A stretch of DNA of 64,000 nt from positions 11,092-75,091 of the forward strand of contig JBGTHQ010000010.1 of the NCBI GenBank assembly GCA_041746135.1. Reading direction: 5' to 3'. The first letter of the stretch is position 1. Each line of letters opens with the position of its first letter. The position numbers and the translations under genes were made by a program. The notes beneath the pieces are model-generated. The model had not been told where the DNA came from. It searched no databases and saw nothing but the letters and a program-made list of their open reading frames with translations. Source of the DNA: Alg239-R122 sp041746135 (GTDB lineage Bacteria; Pseudomonadota; Alphaproteobacteria; Sphingomonadales; Sphingomonadaceae). Shown here piece by piece: positions 61,000-64,000 of this stretch.

Positions 61000-62458
61000 T
61001 TATCCGCGGCCTTCGGGCCGTTTCGGATCGTCGTCTACGCAGTTGTAGAATGCTTTTAATCTGTTGTGGGGTTTCAATTGTTCGGGGCGATAGAATTTGA
61101 CCTCGTCGACGATCGGCACTGGGCCAGCATCAAACCGGTCGAAGACGCTTTGGTGCAGTTCACCGTCTTCAAAAACATATCGTGGTTTTTTTCCACGCCC
61201 ACTTGAACGCCTCCGACATCCAGCGCTCTTCATGCTGTAGCCCGCGATGATCTCCAAAGCTTTGCAGCAAGTCTTCGTTGATCAGGATTTCCGGCATGCA
61301 CTCCTGAAGCTCTTGGACCATCCAGCTGAGGGCGATATCGCTCAATCTTGACTCACTCTCTATGTAACTCCCACCAATGTCGCTGTGACAACCCGCGAAC
61401 CATACCTGCTTCAGCCACCGCGGAACTTGGCCCTCTCTGCGCGCAGGGGTATTAGTCGGTCCCCATTTGACACGTGGAAAGTCTGCGCGTTCCTCGTCAA
61501 TAGCCATCGCATGACGTGCGAAATTTACCTCCCGGGACAGATATTTGTCGTAATTTTCGTTGCGCCAGAATGCCCAATGGGACGAACGTTTCTTCAAGTT
61601 CCCATTGAGGTCGTCACTAAGATTGATGTCTAACTCTTCGTCAATTGGAGAATAACTCTTGCGCACGATGCGCGCCAGATGCAGGAGCCATCCGAGGACC
61701 ATTGCTCCCGATGCCAAACCAATAAGTTTCCACGCCCAATGAAAATCGAACAGGAAAGAGGCAGCCGTAAACAGTCCAACCGCTAAAAGGGCACCGCAGA
61801 AGAGTAGTTTCAGTTTGTCACTGCCCAAGGCGGCGACGCTGTCGAAGACACCAATGAAATACGGTTCGACGTTACCTCTGGGTGCAGCCGGGTCTTGGTT
61901 TTGCGATGAACCATATCGAATACGGAACCGGCGACCCAGCTCTTCCCTCTGGTCGAAATAGGGTTGTTTACTGCGAGGCTTTCCAGCTCCGTGATTGTAA
62001 ACTTCCTGAACAGCTTCACGCGCGACTTTGCGTAAAGCTTTACCATACTTGGGCATTGGATTTCCGTCAGCCAGCCGCGTAGGCACCCCGCACAAGTTTA
62101 GCACGGTCGAGAGTGCTCGGACGGTATATGCTCCCCTTGAAAAACCAAATACGCAAATCCTGTCACCGGGCTCGTAGGCGGCCACAATCGCTTCGTAACA
62201 GTCAATAATATTTGCATCGATGCCCGTTCCGATCGTCGCTTCGAGAAATTGCTTGGTCCTTTTGAACGTCAAGCCGCTAAATTCGCCCTTACCCAAGCCA
62301 GGATCGTAGAAAGCGACTTGTTGAATGGGATCGATTGGTGATGACGGCCCCGGTGGTGTAGCCCTGAAAAGCTTATAAACATTCGATAATTTCTAATCGG
62401 GATGTACACCGCCGATCTGGCCAGTTCCATCGGAAAAAATAAGAATGTTTTTAGCCAT
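61000..62458 (-). pseudogene. DUF2235 alpha/beta hydrolase with a stop codon and a frameshift
   Basis: The full frame would start MAKNILIFSDGTGQ at 62458. Codon 22 is TAG (62395-62393), between VHPD and KLSNVYKLF; the frame then continues through FGFSRGAYTVRAL (nucleophile Ser), GVFDSVAALG (Asp), two central membrane-like helices and AGCHSDIGGSY (His). At an A7 run on the coding strand (61192-61186) one extra base shifts the frame; the correct C-terminus (PRYVFEDGELHQSVFDRF...) continues in another frame to 61000. DUF2235 proteins include phospholipase-type effectors. With two lesions this copy is probably dead, unless they are sequencing errors. Confidence 0.8.
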
Positions 62459-62679
62459 CGTTGGTGCCTCAAGGTTGCAATTTTAGAATAACGGTTGTTA
62501 TCAGCCCGCCTCACTTGTGACTAGGTTCGGTTCGTAACTTAGTCGTGTATTCGTCTAGCTCGCGCTCCGAATTGCTCCCTTGGCTTCTTCAAGTGATAAG
62601 CTCATCAGCATTTTGACGGCTTCCCGATTAATCGAAACGCCAATTAGGTGGCTAAGAACTGGCCGCATTCTTATACCGG

Positions 62680-63675
62680 GTGCGTTATATTCATGATCCG
62701 AACGGCTCACTCCATATCCCGCTTTATGGAAGTTACGGTGCTGCCACTGCCAAGACGGCCAGGGCAAAGCTGGCGCGGATTGTGCGTGGTGCGCCAGAAG
62801 TATTGGTCAAGGTCACCGGCCGCCAGCGCGGCGGTAGCCACGTCAAAGCCCATCTCGATTACATCGGGCGCAAAGGGGTTGTGGACATCGAAAGTCGCGA
62901 TGGAGAGATCCTGACCTCAAAGGACGATGTTGCCGAGCGTGCAGCAGAGTGGAGTGGCACGCTGCAATGGCGGTCGCGGCCAACGGTATCATCGGTGTCA
63001 TTGGTGTTCTCGATGCCAGCAGGAACCGACCCGGAAAAGGTGTTGGGAGCTGTCCGTGCGCTCGCCCACAGTGAGCTAAGCGACAATCATGATTATGTCT
63101 TGGCACTGCACACGGATACGCCGCGTCCGCATGTTCATCTGACTGTGCAGGCCGAAGGGCTGGATCGGATCAGGTTTAATCCGCATCCTGCTCAGCTTAG
63201 CCGTTTTCGTGAACGATTTGCCCATGAACTGCGAGCGCGCGGCGTTGCCGCCGAAGCAACGCCAAGACGGGCGCGGGGTCGAGGTATTGCCGGGTCGAGT
63301 ATGGCACTTGTCAAATTGCGCGCCCGATTAGCAAGTGGGGTAAGCCCGGCAATGACAGATGCAGACCGGCGCACTAACGAACAGGCTCTTTCTGTTGCGC
63401 GCGGTCAATCAGATCTTCCACCATTTATCGCCAAAGGAAAAACGCGCTGGCACAAGATACGCGAAGCTTATGGGAAAGCTGCTGCGGCGCTCGGAGCAAC
63501 CGGACAGTCTGAGGATCAGGCTTTAGCAGACGATGTTCGTAAATTTCTTGATAAGCACCCCGATATGAATGCAACTCCGGAAATCTTTGCTGCACATCAT
63601 GCTCGAAATCTGGGCATTGAGCGTAAAGAACCGGCACGGATGCACGATCCTTCACCTCGCGGTCGAGCGCGGTGA
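62680..63675 (+). CDS. Relaxase / mobilisation nuclease domain protein
   Basis: The 331-residue protein has the relaxase core: VKAHLDYIGRKG near residue 55, FSMPAGTDPEKV, and the metal-binding histidine motif TPRPHVHLTVQ near residues 147-157. This arrangement belongs to the VirD2/MobP-like DNA-nicking enzymes used in conjugative transfer. The start is GTG at 62680; an in-frame stop lies at 62653. The N-terminal catalytic Tyr region is not convincingly placed. The gene ends in a basic tail. No oriT or coupling protein is visible. Confidence 0.75.
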   Translation: MRYIHDPNGSLHIPLYGSYGAATAKTARAKLARIVRGAPEVLVKVTGRQRGGSHVKAHLDYIGRKGVVDIESRDGEILTSKDDVAERAAEWSGTLQWRSRPTVSSVSLVFSMPAGTDPEKVLGAVRALAHSELSDNHDYVLALHTDTPRPHVHLTVQAEGLDRIRFNPHPAQLSRFRERFAHELRARGVAAEATPRRARGRGIAGSSMALVKLRARLASGVSPAMTDADRRTNEQALSVARGQSDLPPFIAKGKTRWHKIREAYGKAAAALGATGQSEDQALADDVRKFLDKHPDMNATPEIFAAHHARNLGIERKEPARMHDPSPRGRAR

Positions 63676-63893
63676 TCTTCGCTTCTTTTGATATTAAAAA
63701 TCGGTCAAAAGCGATCTTCGGCGCAAAGATTGCCAAGGTCTGGCGTTGGGTAGGGAACGGACGTTCCAGGCACGCAATTTAAACATCATTGTTTGAGCCG
63801 GTTGCGGACTATCCGCTCTTGGCGAATCACACGACAAAATGGACAGCTGCGGGCCGAGCGGAACATGAGCCGTAGTTAAGGTGTTACCTTCAC

Positions 63894-64000
63894 ATGACCT
63901 TTTATCACTCGCGCACAGGCCGCGGCAAACCACTCCTGCTTGTCCACGGGCTGGGGGGAACCCACCGCTCGTGGGATACAATCTCGCCTGGGCTTACCCA
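63894..64000 (+). CDS. Alpha/beta hydrolase, N-terminal part, cut by window edge
   Basis: The 35 visible residues begin MTFYHSRTGRGKPLLLVHGLGG, the first strand and oxyanion-hole region (VHGLGG) of an alpha/beta hydrolase, followed by THRSWDTISPGL. The remainder lies outside. The 218 bases after the relaxase stop hold no gene and should contain its promoter. Confidence 0.7.
   Translation, partial: MTFYHSRTGRGKPLLLVHGLGGTHRSWDTISPGLT

Larger units (their letters stand above)
39231..64000 (+). mobile_element. Accessory island starting at tRNA-Leu, probable integrative element(s), right end not seen
   Basis: The left edge is the break in the tRNA-Leu at 39230, followed directly by a tyrosine integrase. 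Cargo includes sulfide, glutamine and heavy-metal modules, IS and superoxide dismutase remnants, and a relaxase gene near the right end. The missing 3' half of the GCCCCTG-type tRNA is not in the window, so the right boundary is probably beyond 64000. Internal direct repeats show that it is composite, and it may include older host sequence. Confidence 0.5.

Noticed and set aside
41063..62458. Whole-genome amber reassignment
   Set aside because: Core genes such as the PLP enzyme (stop 13989-13991) and the thioesterase end in TAG at natural ends, so TAG is a normal stop here.
1..64000. CRISPR arrays, rRNA genes, prophage structural genes
   Set aside because: No regularly spaced short repeats, rRNA sequence or capsid, tail or portal proteins were seen.

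Overview
The window looks like a chromosome segment of an alphaproteobacterium of the order Sphingomonadales (Sphingomonas, Sphingorhabdus or Erythrobacter-like). The main reasons are an RNase E with a very long acidic/basic tail, an RF2 with an SPY instead of SPF motif, a BigR-type sulfide operon, and a czcCBA operon followed by HupE and 'transmembrane anchor' proteins. Genus is inference; no marker in the window fixes it.

Positions 1-39190 are core chromosome. The minus strand carries a TCA-cycle operon in transcription order mdh, an unknown small exported protein, sucD, sucA, sucB, lpdA (lpdA runs off the left edge); sucC is not here. Next come a polysaccharide deacetylase, zapE, a hot-dog thioesterase, a lone sdhB, a divergent pair of unassigned enzymes (Ddl-like ATP-grasp ligase and PLP-dependent class V enzyme), rne, an AmiC-like amidase, PBP1A, prfB, a membrane GGDEF-EAL protein, a methyltransferase with a lipoprotein-like leader, a nitronate monooxygenase-type flavoprotein, a 2-hydroxyacid dehydrogenase, a thiolase, and a leucine-degradation cluster (ivd, two small membrane proteins, mccB, a foreign-looking cysteine peptidase-like gene, mccA). 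A prepilin peptidase and a coniferyl-type aldehyde dehydrogenase close this part. Palindromic intergenic repeats recur between 27 and 37 kb.

From 39191 the sequence is accessory. A tRNA-Leu(CAA) gene is cut in its anticodon loop, followed by a tyrosine integrase and then a complete, different tRNA-Leu(CAA). The 3' half of this second tRNA recurs at 52264, so an 11.5 kb segment is bounded by direct repeats. Three copies of a hairpin-rich repeat (after 40774, 44675 and 52321) separate the cargo into modules: (1) a sulfide/persulfide module (BigR-like repressor, persulfide dioxygenase, two YeeE/YedE halves, TauE/SafE, broken DoxX); (2) a glutamine module (eukaryote-type glutamine synthetase, glutaminase with ankyrin repeats, a SARP-like regulator fused to an alpha/beta hydrolase, an MFS transporter); (3) a heavy-metal efflux module (His-rich protein, CzcC, CzcB, CzcA, HupE, membrane-anchored protein, small exported protein). 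Remnants of a superoxide dismutase, an IS6-family transposase and a DUF2235 hydrolase, then a relaxase, show that mobile DNA probably continues past the right edge.

The glutamine module, the ATP-grasp/PLP pair, the tRNA disruption with an apparent substitute tRNA, and the unknown gene in the TCA operon are the best candidates for something undescribed. All calls come from reading the sequence and translations; no database search was possible.
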